This document shows, in pieces, positions 1 through 8,448 of a stretch of DNA of 46,744 bases. Source of the stretch: an uncultured archaeon (GTDB lineage: Archaea; Thermoplasmatota; E2; DHVEG-1). The notes under the pieces are model-generated. The model did not search any database and was not told the DNA's origin. It saw only the letters and a program-made list of their open reading frames with translations. Position 1 is the stretch's first letter, and the number at the start of each line of letters is the position of its first letter. The stretch lies in contig CABMCU010000052.1 in assembly GCA_902384685.1 (NCBI GenBank), forward strand, positions 1-46,744, in the 5' to 3' direction. The position numbers and the translations under genes were made by a program.

Positions 1-274
1 ACCATTTCGTGGGTCGATATGTTTTAAGCAGAATGGTTTGCGTTCCTTCATGTTACACTATCATAAAATGTACCTTATCGGATACCCCCATCTTTAGATG
101 GATTTATTTTGGGAGGATGTCATTTTGATATAAGAAAAATATTAGAGAGAAACTTTTTTTGAATAATTTACTGATAAATTCATGTTCCCTTCCCTACCCT
201 ATCTCCTTGCCCCTTTTACCGACAACAAATTTTAAAGAGGCAAGGTATGTTTAACAGTATGATGTGAATATTAA
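1..274. other. Left-edge region without a supported gene
   Basis: No convincing gene is seen. The plus strand is open from base 2 to a TAG at 95-97, which could be the last 31 codons of a gene entering from the left, but its translation is not recognisable. On the minus strand an ATG at about 53 starts a frame (MKERKPFCLKHIDPRNG) running off the edge, with an A/T-rich box some 15 bases upstream. Neither can be preferred from this sequence. The rest is A/T-rich leader of the gene starting at 275. Confidence 0.3.
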
Positions 275-895
275 ATGGATACATACACTGTTTTCCCAAA
301 TCCCATTATTAGTAAAAAAGGGATTATTTCAGAAAAGTTCATCAGTCTGAATATCAAAACCTTCTGGGATACCTGTTCATATGTGCACGAATTACCGTAC
401 GGATACAATTCTAAAACGGATGATATTTTAATATTATTCAAAGAAGGATTTGGTTCTTGCACGACAAAACACGCTGTCATTGCAACTCTCGCCGAGGAAC
501 TAAACATTCCTGTCTACAAGATAGTAGGGATATATGCTATGAACGAAGAAATCGTCACAGGGACACATCAAATTCTCGAAAAATATGATTTATCATATCT
601 GCCGATGATTCATTGTTTCCTTGTTTATGGTTCATATCGTGTTGATTTGACTGAAGGCAATAACAATGGTAAGAACCACTCACTTGAGGAATTCCTGTTC
701 ACCGAGAAAGTGATACCGAATATATCTGAAAAGGATGAATACCTGTTGTATAAAAAAACCCTGAAAAACCACATTCTGAATCGAAAAGAGATGGAAGGAA
801 TTAAGATGATAGATGTGTTACATGCCCGGACTGATGGCATCGTATTACTACGTTCCAAAGTTTCTATAAAATATCAAAGACTGAAAAAAGTATAG
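275..895 (+). CDS. Transglutaminase-like cysteine protein
   Basis: 206 residues. The segment [20 protein letters not shown] around Cys62, followed by His113 (MIHCF) and Asp124 (YRVDLTEG), has the order and spacing of the Cys-His-Asp triad of transglutaminase-like folds, which in prokaryotes are mostly proteases or amidases. There is no signal peptide, so it probably acts in the cytoplasm. The stop lies 10 bases before the ACR3 gene, so the two are very likely one operon. The start ATG at 275 has no clear Shine-Dalgarno sequence. The fold is inferred from motif spacing; substrate and link to arsenic are unknown. Confidence 0.6.
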   Translation: MDTYTVFPNPIISKKGIISEKFISLNIKTFWDTCSYVHELPYGYNSKTDDILILFKEGFGSCTTKHAVIATLAEELNIPVYKIVGIYAMNEEIVTGTHQILEKYDLSYLPMIHCFLVYGSYRVDLTEGNNNGKNHSLEEFLFTEKVIPNISEKDEYLLYKKTLKNHILNRKEMEGIKMIDVLHARTDGIVLLRSKVSIKYQRLKKV

Positions 896-905
896 TGGTG
901 ACTGC

Positions 906-1979
906 ATGGAAAAATCTCAAACTCGACTTTCATTTTTAGATAGATTTCTCACCGTGTGGATTTTCATTGCGATGGCTATCGGCGTCACCATTGGGTATTT
1001 CTTTCCAAGTGTTGCTGGAACGCTTGATACATTTCGTCTTGATACAGTCTCCCTCCCCATAGCAATTGGTCTACTTGTGATGATGTATCCTCCTTTGGCT
1101 AAAGTAAAATACGAAGAACTTAATCAACTACTGAGAGCAAAAGACGCGAAAAAAGTTTTTGGAACATCGTTATTCCTCAACTGGATTATAGGTCCACTGC
1201 TAATGTTTAGCCTTGCCTGGATATTTCTCCCTGAGCTACCAGAGTTCAGGATGGGCATTATTATGGTTGGACTTGCCCGATGTATAGCAATGGTTTTAGT
1301 CTGGAACCAACTCGCAGAGGGCGATTGTGAATATTGTGCCGTGCTCGTTGCACTCAATTCCATCTTCCAGATACTCTTCTATTCCCTTCTGGCGTATCTC
1401 TTCATTACGGTATTATCGGGATGGATAGGTGGTGCTTCTGCATCTACCTATGTCAATGTTTCAATCATTGATATTGCAAAGAGTGTCTTTATCTTCCTTG
1501 GAATACCCTTTATCGCTGGGATCATCACACGATACACACTCATTAAAAGGAAGAGTAAAGAATGGTATGATAGAACATTTGTGAAGCGTATCAGCCCGAT
1601 TGCCCTTATCGGCTTACTATTCACTATTGTTGTAATGTTTTCCTTCAAAGGCTTGTATATTATCAATAAACCCTTTGATGTCATCCGTGTTGCCATTCCC
1701 TTAATATCCTATTTCCTCTTGATGTTCTTCATCTCCTTCTGGCTTTCCTACAAACAAAAATTCAGATACTCTCTGGCGACAACACAATCATTTACAGCAG
1801 CAAGTAATAACTTTGAACTTGCAATCGCTGTTTGTATTGGCGTATGGGGCATCGCTTCATTGCAGGCATTTGCAGCAGTCATCGGTCCTTTAATGGAGGT
1901 GCCGGTGCTCATTTCACTTGTCAGTGTTTCATTATGGATAAAAAAACGATACTATCTTCCAAATGGTGAAATAAAATGA
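906..1979 (+). CDS. acr3: ACR3-family arsenite efflux permease
   Basis: 357 residues with about ten hydrophobic segments, the usual length of ACR3 (bile/arsenite/riboflavin transporter superfamily). The segment [20 protein letters not shown] contains the conserved Cys (Cys126) and Arg-Cys-Ile-Ala-Met motif typical of ACR3 arsenite(III)/H+ antiporters, and a second conserved stretch [15 protein letters not shown] lies near residue 300. It sits in the cytoplasmic membrane and should export arsenite. It starts with ATG ten bases after the transglutaminase-like gene. No ArsR repressor or arsenate reductase is visible beside it. Confidence 0.93.
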   Translation: MEKSQTRLSFLDRFLTVWIFIAMAIGVTIGYFFPSVAGTLDTFRLDTVSLPIAIGLLVMMYPPLAKVKYEELNQLLRAKDAKKVFGTSLFLNWIIGPLLMFSLAWIFLPELPEFRMGIIMVGLARCIAMVLVWNQLAEGDCEYCAVLVALNSIFQILFYSLLAYLFITVLSGWIGGASASTYVNVSIIDIAKSVFIFLGIPFIAGIITRYTLIKRKSKEWYDRTFVKRISPIALIGLLFTIVVMFSFKGLYIINKPFDVIRVAIPLISYFLLMFFISFWLSYKQKFRYSLATTQSFTAASNNFELAIAVCIGVWGIASLQAFAAVIGPLMEVPVLISLVSVSLWIKKRYYLPNGEIK

Positions 1980-2241
1980 AAGTGGATTCAAATTCCTTCC
2001 CCTGCATTTTACTCTCTTTTTTACAGGAGAAAATATGATTTTATAACGAACTATAAATTTTATTATGAAAAAAAGAGATTTGAACCTGAGGTTAAAGTCT
2101 CTTCCCCTTCACTTAACGACAATTCCTTAAAAACGAATGTTTTTGTGCGATTCGTATATAAAATAATAAACTATGATTTCATACGATGTCTTTGTATCTC
2201 ATTTTAGATTTTTAGAATAATTTATAGAAAAAGAATTAAAT
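1980..2241. other. Intergenic region with repeat fragments
   Basis: No gene seen. It holds a partial copy (about 1990-2037) and a fuller copy (2075-2115) of an intergenic repeat also present at 8637-8700, and at 2129-2155 a reversed remnant resembling the upstream half (cgaatcgcacaaaaac...) of the promoter element found from 11.7 kb onward. Confidence 0.5.
2075..2115. repeat. Intergenic hairpin repeat, copy 1
   Basis: A 27-base imperfect palindrome (GAGA...AACCTgAGGTT...TCTC, 2075-2101) is followed by ttccccttcactta. The same layout, with a different but again self-complementary centre (ACTTCAAgTTGAAGT), occurs at 8637-8663. Conservation of pairing with changed bases suggests the hairpin itself matters, perhaps as a terminator or processing site downstream of acr3. 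Confidence 0.5.
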
Positions 2242-2616
2242 TTATTTGAGAATTTTCTTTGATTCATCCATGAGATTTTTATAATCAATAACTTTTATGT
2301 ACGGACTGGTGGTGGCTTCAGCCACTATTTTCTTTGCATTGGATACTGTCTCTGTTGGAGTTAAAAGTAAAATCGGTATATGATGAATGATCCCTGGTGT
2401 TAAGAATTCTTTTAGTGATTTGGTCATAGTCGGGAGTGGGGATACTTTATGTAAATATCCTACGATAAGGTCGACTTTATCTGCAATCGAGATAAAAGCG
2501 ATGTTTTTTCCGTGGTTATCAATATCGTTTCCTATCGGCAGCGTTCTGTACCCCATACATACGAGTTTTGTTAAAAATTCAGGGTCAGTTCCTTCTAAAT
2601 AACCAACAGTTTTCAT
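2242..2616 (-). CDS. Conserved unknown protein, duplicate A
   Basis: 124 residues, no signal peptide and no recognised family. The sequence alternates hydrophobic strands and helices (NIAFIS, VDLIVGY, IPILLL, IKVIDY) as in a small Rossmann-like or flavodoxin-like fold; that is only a guess. A paralogue about 80% identical lies at 5644-6039 in the same orientation. A strong ribosome binding site (aggagg) precedes the ATG at 2616. It follows a 32-residue Cys protein (2647-2745) and is surely cotranscribed with it. The same pair is present in the second copy, so the two products may act together. Confidence 0.7.
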   Translation of the reverse strand: MKTVGYLEGTDPEFLTKLVCMGYRTLPIGNDIDNHGKNIAFISIADKVDLIVGYLHKVSPLPTMTKSLKEFLTPGIIHHIPILLLTPTETVSNAKKIVAEATTSPYIKVIDYKNLMDESKKILK

Positions 2617-2885
2617 CCTTTTTTCCTCCTAAATTTTATTGTGCCGTTATTCATTTATATTATAGACTAATTTGATTTTATTGCATTCCCAACAAGTTCT
2701 CAATCTTCTATCAGGGATTGGGCAATCTAAACAAATTTCGTCCATGAACTACTATAGTGTAAAAAATAACTAATATATCTTTTGCTGAAAAATTCATTCA
2801 ATTGATCGTTATTTTATAAAAAAAATAAGCATTGTTTAATAATTTACATAAAAAGAGTGTAGAAATATTTAAAATGATAAGCTGT
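2245..2885. repeat. ~650-bp direct repeat, copy A
   Basis: This segment and 5660-6305 align over their full length: the unknown gene, its ribosome binding site, the mini-protein gene, and the A/T-rich upstream region up to a shared end (ttaaaatgataagctg against ataaaatgataagttg). The copies flank wbuX-hisH-hisF in the same orientation. In copy B the far end is the promoter of the Lrp/AsnC gene; in copy A it runs into a broken gene. Confidence 0.75.
2647..2745 (-). CDS. 32-residue CxxC/CxxC mini-protein, duplicate A
   Basis: Translation starts MDEICLDCPIPDRRLR and continues TCWECNKIKLVYNINE. Cys5-x2-Cys8 and Cys18-x2-Cys21 form a minimal zinc-ribbon-like pair. The homologous frame at 6071-6169 conserves the start, all four cysteines, the CPIP segment and the length, while many codons differ. 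That is good evidence it is a real gene rather than chance. It is directly upstream of the 124-residue unknown gene (gap 30 bases) in one operon. A TATA-like stretch (gatatatta, minus strand) lies near 2775. Confidence 0.65.
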   Translation of the reverse strand: MDEICLDCPIPDRRLRTCWECNKIKLVYNINE

Positions 2886-3095
2886 ATCGATAAAAGCAGG
2901 ACTATTGCATTGATTAAGTATTTAAAGAAACTTGGAATGAATATATACATTTATGATGAACTAGATGACGGAGAAGAGATTGAACAGATGAAATTATCTT
3001 TTGAAACTTGATGAAGCTGATGTTGTTTTCGATTTATTTACGGTATAAATAACAAACTTGAAAGGTTAGATAAAGAGGTGAAAACTTTAAAATAA
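2874..3095 (+). pseudogene. Frameshifted remnant of a small protein gene
   Basis: From the ATG at 2874 a frame reads MISCIDKSRTIALIKYLKKL... and stops after 45 codons. The next frame continues with LKLDEADVVFDLF and the third with NNKLERLDKEVKTLK, ending at the TAA at 3093-3095. Joined across two single-base shifts, the pieces give a plausible ~72-residue helical protein with a coiled-coil-like end. The start overlaps the end of direct repeat copy A, at the place where the other copy leads into the Lrp/AsnC gene. Family not recognised. Confidence 0.4.
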
Positions 3096-3124
3096 ATACT
3101 TTTTCTTATCGGATGCGGTCTTAA

Positions 3125-4258
3125 ATGAGCGAAAAATATCAGGTTTGCAAACGGTGCATTATGGATACCACTGATCCAGATATAGTTTTTGATGAAAATG
3201 GTTATTGTAATCATTGCACAGGAGCGATAGCGAAATTAAATTCATATCCACTTAACTTACATAAAGGAGAAAAAGACAGAGAATTGGAAAAAATAGTTAA
3301 AAAAATTCAGAAAACAGGTATAAAGAAAAAATATGATTGTGTAGTTGGAGTTAGTGGAGGTGCAGATAGCAGCTATACTCTGTATCTGGTAAAAAAGTTA
3401 GGTTTGAGGCCACTCGCAGTCCATGTTGATAATGGATGGAATTCTGAGCTTTCTGTTATAAACATTGAAAAGTTAATAAGTAAACTTGAGGTCGATTTGC
3501 ATACTTTCGTACTTGATTGGGATGAATTTAAAGATTTACAGTTATCGTTCTTGAAATCTTCAACTCCTGATTTAGAAATTCCAACAGATCATGCCCTTAT
3601 TGCTGCACTTTATTACGTTGCATCAAAATATAATATCAAATACATTATCAGTGGTCATAATTTAATAACAGAGTCCATCGCGGTTCCAAAATGGTCGCAT
3701 GGACATTATGATTGGCGTTATATTAAAAACATACAAAAAAAGTTTGGAACTAAAAAATTAAAAAAATTCCCAAATTTAAGTTTGTTTAAAATATTATATG
3801 AGCAGGTTTTGAGAGGTATAACTATGATACGAATACTGAATTATGTATCAGATTATGACAAGAAAGAAATTGTTGAATTTCTTGGAAAAGAATTTGGTTG
3901 GAAAAATTATCCAACAAAACATGGAGAATCTGTTTATACATATTTTATTCAATCATATATTTTACCTAAGAAATTCAATTATGATAAGAGAAAGATGCAT
4001 CTGTCTAATTTGATTTGTGCTGGTCAGATAACAAGGGAGGACGCTTTGAAAAAACTTCAAGAGAATCTTTTTACAGATAATGAGTTAAAAGAAATGATCA
4101 ACTATGTTTGTGACAAATTAGACATCACTACAAAGGAATTTGATGCATTAATGATTTTGCCAAACAAAAGTTATTATGACTATCCCTCTTATGAGACCCA
4201 TATTTTCCTTAAGGTTTTAAGGAATATTTTTAAGAAATGGAAACCTATGCAGACGTAA
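3125..4258 (+). CDS. wbuX: N-acetyl sugar amidotransferase (WbuX/WbpG/PseA type)
   Basis: 377 residues. An N-terminal zinc knuckle is formed by Cys8/Cys11 (VCKRCIMDTTDP) and Cys28/Cys31 (GYCNHC). It is followed by a PP-loop ATP-pyrophosphatase motif, SGGADSS, at residues 77-83. This order is typical of the N-acetyl sugar amidotransferases that convert an acetamido group of a nucleotide sugar to an acetamidino group. Ammonia comes from a dedicated HisH/HisF pair, encoded immediately downstream (gaps of 1 base and an overlap). The product would feed surface glycan or glycoprotein synthesis. No other sugar genes are near, and the three-gene unit sits between duplicated modules. Confidence 0.88.
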   Translation: MSEKYQVCKRCIMDTTDPDIVFDENGYCNHCTGAIAKLNSYPLNLHKGEKDRELEKIVKKIQKTGIKKKYDCVVGVSGGADSSYTLYLVKKLGLRPLAVHVDNGWNSELSVINIEKLISKLEVDLHTFVLDWDEFKDLQLSFLKSSTPDLEIPTDHALIAALYYVASKYNIKYIISGHNLITESIAVPKWSHGHYDWRYIKNIQKKFGTKKLKKFPNLSLFKILYEQVLRGITMIRILNYVSDYDKKEIVEFLGKEFGWKNYPTKHGESVYTYFIQSYILPKKFNYDKRKMHLSNLICAGQITREDALKKLQENLFTDNELKEMINYVCDKLDITTKEFDALMILPNKSYYDYPSYETHIFLKVLRNIFKKWKPMQT

Positions 4259-4259
4259 T

Positions 4260-4871
4260 ATGATCACAATACTTGATTATGGAATGGGTAATGTAAAATC
4301 AATATTAAATATAATATATAAAGTGGGTGGAGAAGCAATAATTTCTTCTGATATCAATAAAATAATAGATGCTGAGAAAATAATTCTACCGGGTATAGGT
4401 TCTTTCGACGTCGGTATTAAAAATCTAACTGAGCAAGGTTTAATTTCTATCTTAAACAAGAAAGTTTTAGATGAAAAAACACCATTTTTAGGGATTTGCC
4501 TTGGTATGCAATTAATAACCCAGAGAAGTGAAGAAGGGAAATTAAATGGTCTTGGATGGATTAATGCAGAAACAGAAAAATTCAGGTCGTTGAAAGATAA
4601 CTTAAAGGTCCCTCATATGGGTTGGAATTATGTCACTGTGAAGAAAAAGTCTAAATTATTTAAAGATATGTATGACAATCCTCGTTTTTATTTTGTGCAT
4701 TCATATTATGTTCGGTGTAAGGATAAAAATGATATTTTGACTACAACAGAATATGGTTTTAATTTTGTATCAGCGATAGAAAAGGATAATATTTATGCTA
4801 CACAATTTCATCCAGAAAAAAGTCATAAATTCGGAATGAAATTAATGGAGAATTTTGTTAAAAATGTATAG
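4260..4871 (+). CDS. hisH: HisH-like glutamine amidotransferase (WbuY type)
   Basis: 203 residues, class I glutamine amidotransferase. The nucleophile elbow is GICLGMQL with Cys80, and the His/Glu partners are His184 and Glu186 in QFHPEKSH. It should release ammonia from glutamine and pass it through the HisF partner. The context behind wbuX rather than in a histidine operon marks it as the sugar-amidation paralogue (WbuY/HisH2), not the histidine enzyme. ATG at 4260 directly follows the wbuX stop (TAATATG), and the 3' end overlaps the next gene by 8 bases. Confidence 0.88.
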   Translation: MITILDYGMGNVKSILNIIYKVGGEAIISSDINKIIDAEKIILPGIGSFDVGIKNLTEQGLISILNKKVLDEKTPFLGICLGMQLITQRSEEGKLNGLGWINAETEKFRSLKDNLKVPHMGWNYVTVKKKSKLFKDMYDNPRFYFVHSYYVRCKDKNDILTTTEYGFNFVSAIEKDNIYATQFHPEKSHKFGMKLMENFVKNV

Positions 4872-5607
4872 AAACAGGATAATCCCTTGCTTATTGCTCA
4901 AAGACAAAGCACTAGTAAAAACTGTAAAGTTCGACAAACCTAGGTACATAGGTGATCCTTTGAATGCAGTCAAGATCTTTAATGATAAAGGAGTAGATGA
5001 ATTATTTTTTATTGATATTGAGGTGAGTAAGCAAAAAAAAGAGATTAATTTTGATTTATTGTCTAAAATTGCTTCTCAGAGTTTTATGCCGCTGGGTTAT
5101 GCTGGTGGATTACGTGACATCAGTGATATGAAAAGAATTTTTTCAATTGGTTTTGAAAAGATATCGCTTAATTCTTCTGTGTTAAATGATCCGGGGCTTG
5201 TTACAAAAGCAGCGGAAACATTTGGTTCTCAATCGGTCCTCGTTTCAATTGATGTAAAAAAGGATCTTTTCGGTAAGTATTTTGTATATAATCATGTTCT
5301 TAAAAAAAATACCTCTCTAAATCCCATAGACTATGCTATGAAAATTCAAAACCTAGGTGCAGGGGAGATCTTACTCAATTCAGTCGATAATGATGGTGTG
5401 ATGAAAGGATATGATTTAGTATTAATTAAAAAAGTAGCTTCTTCGCTGAGCATTCCGGTCGTAGCTTTAGGTGGTGCGGGAACATCCGATGACTTACGGA
5501 AAGCAGTGGATGCAGGTGCATCAGCTTCAGCTGCGGGTAGCTTATTCATATTTTATGGTCCGAATCGTGCAGTATTAATAAATTATTCTTATGGAAATAC
5601 TTTATGA
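4864..5607 (+). CDS. hisF: HisF-like synthase subunit (WbuZ type)
   Basis: About 247 residues, a TIM barrel of the HisA/HisF family: it opens MYRNRIIPCLLLKDK, with GYAGGLRD and VVALGGAGTSDDL as phosphate-binding loops. Histidine-pathway HisF has Asp in CLDV at the start; here it is Leu (CLLL), which is characteristic of the glycosyl-amidation paralogue WbuZ. The ATG at 4864 aligns with family N-termini; a TTG at 4855 would add three residues and sits closer to a GGAG. The barrel would channel ammonia from the HisH subunit to the amidotransferase. Confidence 0.87.
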   Translation: MYRNRIIPCLLLKDKALVKTVKFDKPRYIGDPLNAVKIFNDKGVDELFFIDIEVSKQKKEINFDLLSKIASQSFMPLGYAGGLRDISDMKRIFSIGFEKISLNSSVLNDPGLVTKAAETFGSQSVLVSIDVKKDLFGKYFVYNHVLKKNTSLNPIDYAMKIQNLGAGEILLNSVDNDGVMKGYDLVLIKKVASSLSIPVVALGGAGTSDDLRKAVDAGASASAAGSLFIFYGPNRAVLINYSYGNTL

Positions 5608-5643
5608 TTTACATTCGATAGCAAGTACTCGTGATTTTCTTAC

Positions 5644-6039
5644 TTATAAAAAAATGGTGATTGTACAACTCAGAATTTTCATCGATTCATCCATGAGATT
5701 TTTATAATCAATAACTTTTATAGAGGTACTGGTTGTTGTGTCAGCTACTATTTTCTTTGCATACGATAAGGTTTCTTTTGGGGCTACGAGTAAAATTGGT
5801 ATGTGATGGATGATCCCCGGTGTTAAGTATTCTTTCAGTGATTTGGTTGCAGTAAGGAGCGGAGATATTTTATGGAAGTATCCGACGATAAGATCGATGT
5901 TGTCTGCTTTAGAGATAAAGGCGATGTTTTTCCCGTGATTATCAATATCGCTTCCTATCGGCAGCGTTCTGTACCCCATACATACGAGTTTTGTTAAAAA
6001 CTCTGGGTCTGTTCCTTTTAGATAACCAACTGTTTTCAT
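5644..6039 (-). CDS. Conserved unknown protein, duplicate B
   Basis: 131 residues, paralogue of the 124-residue protein at 2242-2616. The first 28 residues are nearly identical (MKTVGYLKGTDPEFLTKLVC in both but for one residue). The C-terminus differs: the stop used in copy A is lost and translation runs seven codons further (ending TITIFL). Preceded by the same strong aggagg and by the 32-residue Cys protein at 6071-6169. Function unknown. Each copy lies on the minus strand, so the pair forms a direct repeat around the sugar-amidation genes. Confidence 0.7.
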   Translation of the reverse strand: MKTVGYLKGTDPEFLTKLVCMGYRTLPIGSDIDNHGKNIAFISKADNIDLIVGYFHKISPLLTATKSLKEYLTPGIIHHIPILLVAPKETLSYAKKIVADTTTSTSIKVIDYKNLMDESMKILSCTITIFL

Positions 6040-6305
6040 TCTTTTTTCCTCCTAGATCTTATTGATTTTCTTATTCATTCCAATCATATCTTACTTTTAC
6101 TAAATTGCATTCACAGCAATTTCTATGCATCGGATTTGGAATCGGGCATTTCAAACAGATTTCGTTCATGAAATAATATAGTGTAAATGAAAATTAATAT
6201 AATCTTTGTTGAAATATTCATTCAAATGATTTTTTTTTTATGAAAAAAATTTACATTGTTTAATAATTTGGTAATAAATGGTGCAAAAGTATATAAAATG
6301 ATAAG
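5660..6305. repeat. ~650-bp direct repeat, copy B
   Basis: Partner of the 2245-2885 repeat. Coding parts are conserved at about 80% amino-acid identity; the upstream non-coding part is recognisable but more diverged. The end of the repeat carries the TATA box (agtatataaaatg, about 6288-6300) of the divergent Lrp/AsnC gene. Confidence 0.75.
6071..6169 (-). CDS. 32-residue CxxC/CxxC mini-protein, duplicate B
   Basis: Reads MNEICLKCPIPNPMHRNCC and then ECNLVKVRYDWNE. The cysteines of CLKC and CCEC match those of the 2647-2745 copy in position, as do the CPIP segment, start and length. Upstream of the duplicate B protein with 31 bases between them. The four Cys suggest a single zinc site. It could be a partner or metallo-regulatory subunit of the larger protein; this is inference from pairing only. 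Confidence 0.65.
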   Translation of the reverse strand: MNEICLKCPIPNPMHRNCCECNLVKVRYDWNE

Positions 6306-6319
6306 TTGTTCTCAGAGGT

Positions 6320-6760
6320 ATGGATGAATTAGATTATAAAATCTTAGAAAAACTAAACGAGAATGCTCGGAAAAGTTATAGGGAGATTGCAAGGGAACTT
6401 AACGTCTCATTAACGACCGTAGCCAATAGAATCACAAAAATGGAAGACGAAAAAGTCATTGAGAGATATATTCCGTTAATAAACCAAGAGAAAATTGGAT
6501 ACGATCTCACAGCAGTCATTAATGTGAAGATATCCCATGGAAAATTGATCGAAGTGCAAGAAAGAATATCAAAGGATAAACATGTCAGTGGTGTGTATGA
6601 TATTACCGGGGAATGGGATTCATTAATCATTGCACATTTTAAAGACCGAAGAGATTTAAACGGGTTTATCAAGGGTGTTCTTTCAATGGATAATGTTGAA
6701 AAGACAAACACCCAAATAGTTCTAAATATCGTAAAAAATGAAAAAAGAGTAATGAAATAA
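6320..6760 (+). CDS. Lrp/AsnC-family transcriptional regulator
   Basis: 146 residues. Residues 1-55 are the winged HTH (MDELDYKILEKLNENARKSY, then IARELNVSLTTVANRITKME), and residues 60-140 are the RAM/ligand-binding domain (VSGVYDITGEWDSLIIAHFK). Such proteins are among the commonest archaeal regulators, binding DNA as dimers or octamers and often sensing amino acids. The TATA box at about 6290 puts the start of transcription close to the ATG, so the messenger is probably leaderless. It is divergent from duplicate B and could control it. Confidence 0.9.
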   Translation: MDELDYKILEKLNENARKSYREIARELNVSLTTVANRITKMEDEKVIERYIPLINQEKIGYDLTAVINVKISHGKLIEVQERISKDKHVSGVYDITGEWDSLIIAHFKDRRDLNGFIKGVLSMDNVEKTNTQIVLNIVKNEKRVMK

Positions 6761-6768
6761 GAAGATGT

Positions 6769-8448
6769 CTAGATGTTGAACAGCCATACTACATGTTCTT
6801 GTTCAACACGATTTCCAACGGTATCAAAAGCAATAATTTTCAAGTTATGTTTCTGTAAAATACTTGTTTCATCCCAAAACCAATCAAACTTGTTTGCATT
6901 GGTTACGTTTTTTAGAACACCATCAATCCATAGCTCTATACTAGCAATCCCTGTTTCATTATCAAACGCGGATGCTTTTACTGTAATGCCACCAAGGATA
7001 ACGCTGACGTCACGGTGTACGGGAAGAATCGGCAATCCCCTGATATAGAAATATTTATTTGGTTGTTCAAGAGAAAGCGTTGGTGGTGTCGTATCTGTAG
7101 CATTGCCGGTCATGCCTAAGGCAGGGTCACCATACAACGAATATCCTAGAAGAGTGCTATAACATCGTTCAATCCACTCAGGATCATACGAGGTAAACAT
7201 GAAATGATTCAAGAAGGTGACTTTTGCGTTGTTTAATGCATCACCGCATTTCTGAAGCGACCCAATAAGATAGGAAATGAAATAATAATCCAGGGAAAAT
7301 GCGCCTCCATCTCGTTCATCACGCCAGACACGAGTAATATTATAATAACTCAGATCCGTGGTTCCAACAAATGCAACCGCTGCACCAGCCTCAAGAAATG
7401 ATCGGCCTATATTTTTTGAACCACCGAGTTGACTACAACCAGCAGAGATGACAATTGGTGGTGTCTTCATTTGTAACTTGGCACTATCTGTCGCTCTCAG
7501 AAAATCAAAATAATAGAGTTCTGTTGGTTCAGGGATATTGTCTCCATCGTCATGATCCCAGATAAACTGTGTAGTTACAAGTTCTGATGCATGACCAAGC
7601 ATGTTGACAAGACCATAACCTTTAATCCATTCCGTCAGCACGTTTTCATGAGCAATCGGATATTCACACGAATAGGTAGAAGGACGGATTCCTTCTTTTT
7701 CATACATCCGTACTGTTGAGTACCCATTTGGTTCTAGGATATCACTCTTGCATTTCTCCATAAGGGTCGCGCCGTCAGACCGTGCATATGTCCAATTAAA
7801 AGCAGTCATATTTTCATAATAAATCATAGAGGCGAGGGAAAGAACGTTTGTCTTCCATGTTCCATTATCCTGTGCATACCGTATGATGTTTTGGCAGATC
7901 TGTCGAACAAGAGAGGGGTTATCAGAAGGGATTCTCCCAACAGATACCTCGGGTATGAAATCAACTGTATCATCAGAATATTCACCATAGTACCCATCAT
8001 GATCTGCATCCCATTCTCCAGTGAGATCCGCATAGTAATAATCGGTTGATACATGATCAGAAAACACCGAGGGCAGTGGGTAACACACCCGTAGGGGAAT
8101 GCTTGTCGGGCTTCCAACTAACAAGACGTAGGAAGGAGATGATTCGTTATATTTTTCGATAAGGAAATTCCTTATTTTCTCCTGAATATCGATCCCTTGA
8201 TACTGCGATGTTATCCATGATGTATTGACAACCTCAATGGTATAGCCAAGATAGTGCTTCCATGTTTCGAACGAAGCAACTGATGATTCGAGTTCAGGTT
8301 GTGTAATAATAATATAGTTACCTGAAGTACCTCCGGATGATGCTGTCTTTCCATTAGAGGAATAGCGTTTTTGTCCCTGGGTAAAACCACTCATACATCC
8401 AAAGAGTAGCACTCCTACAATTATCAAAGACAGTAATATTTTCGTCAT
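6769..8448 (-). CDS. Gingipain-like (C25) peptidase, predicted lipoprotein
   Basis: 559 residues from the ATG at 8448, chosen because aggaagg precedes it by a few bases and because MTKILLSLIIVGVLLFGC is a signal peptide ending in a lipobox Cys18; a longer frame from a GTG at 8484 lacks a ribosome binding site. The C25 domain (about residues 45-455) has the catalytic His286 in NMLGHAS and Cys338 in ISAGCSQLGG. The segment YYADLTGEWDADHDG resembles the calcium-binding/inhibitory region of the family, and GYSLYGDPAL is the usual C25 end. The last ~95 residues form an Ig-like domain (ASIELWIDGV). Probably anchored outside the membrane and degrading protein. Confidence 0.88.
   Translation of the reverse strand: MTKILLSLIIVGVLLFGCMSGFTQGQKRYSSNGKTASSGGTSGNYIIITQPELESSVASFETWKHYLGYTIEVVNTSWITSQYQGIDIQEKIRNFLIEKYNESSPSYVLLVGSPTSIPLRVCYPLPSVFSDHVSTDYYYADLTGEWDADHDGYYGEYSDDTVDFIPEVSVGRIPSDNPSLVRQICQNIIRYAQDNGTWKTNVLSLASMIYYENMTAFNWTYARSDGATLMEKCKSDILEPNGYSTVRMYEKEGIRPSTYSCEYPIAHENVLTEWIKGYGLVNMLGHASELVTTQFIWDHDDGDNIPEPTELYYFDFLRATDSAKLQMKTPPIVISAGCSQLGGSKNIGRSFLEAGAAVAFVGTTDLSYYNITRVWRDERDGGAFSLDYYFISYLIGSLQKCGDALNNAKVTFLNHFMFTSYDPEWIERCYSTLLGYSLYGDPALGMTGNATDTTPPTLSLEQPNKYFYIRGLPILPVHRDVSVILGGITVKASAFDNETGIASIELWIDGVLKNVTNANKFDWFWDETSILQKHNLKIIAFDTVGNRVEQEHVVWLFNI

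Noticed and set aside
2075-2115. tRNA fragment (minus strand reads caggttcaaatctc, like a T-arm)
   Set aside because: The T-stem does not pair, there is no acceptor or anticodon arm, and the second copy at 8637 loses the GGTTCAAAT motif while keeping the palindrome.
4864-5607. Histidine-biosynthesis HisH/HisF
   Set aside because: HisF has CLLL instead of CLDV at the catalytic Asp, and the pair directly follows a sugar amidotransferase gene; no other his genes are present.
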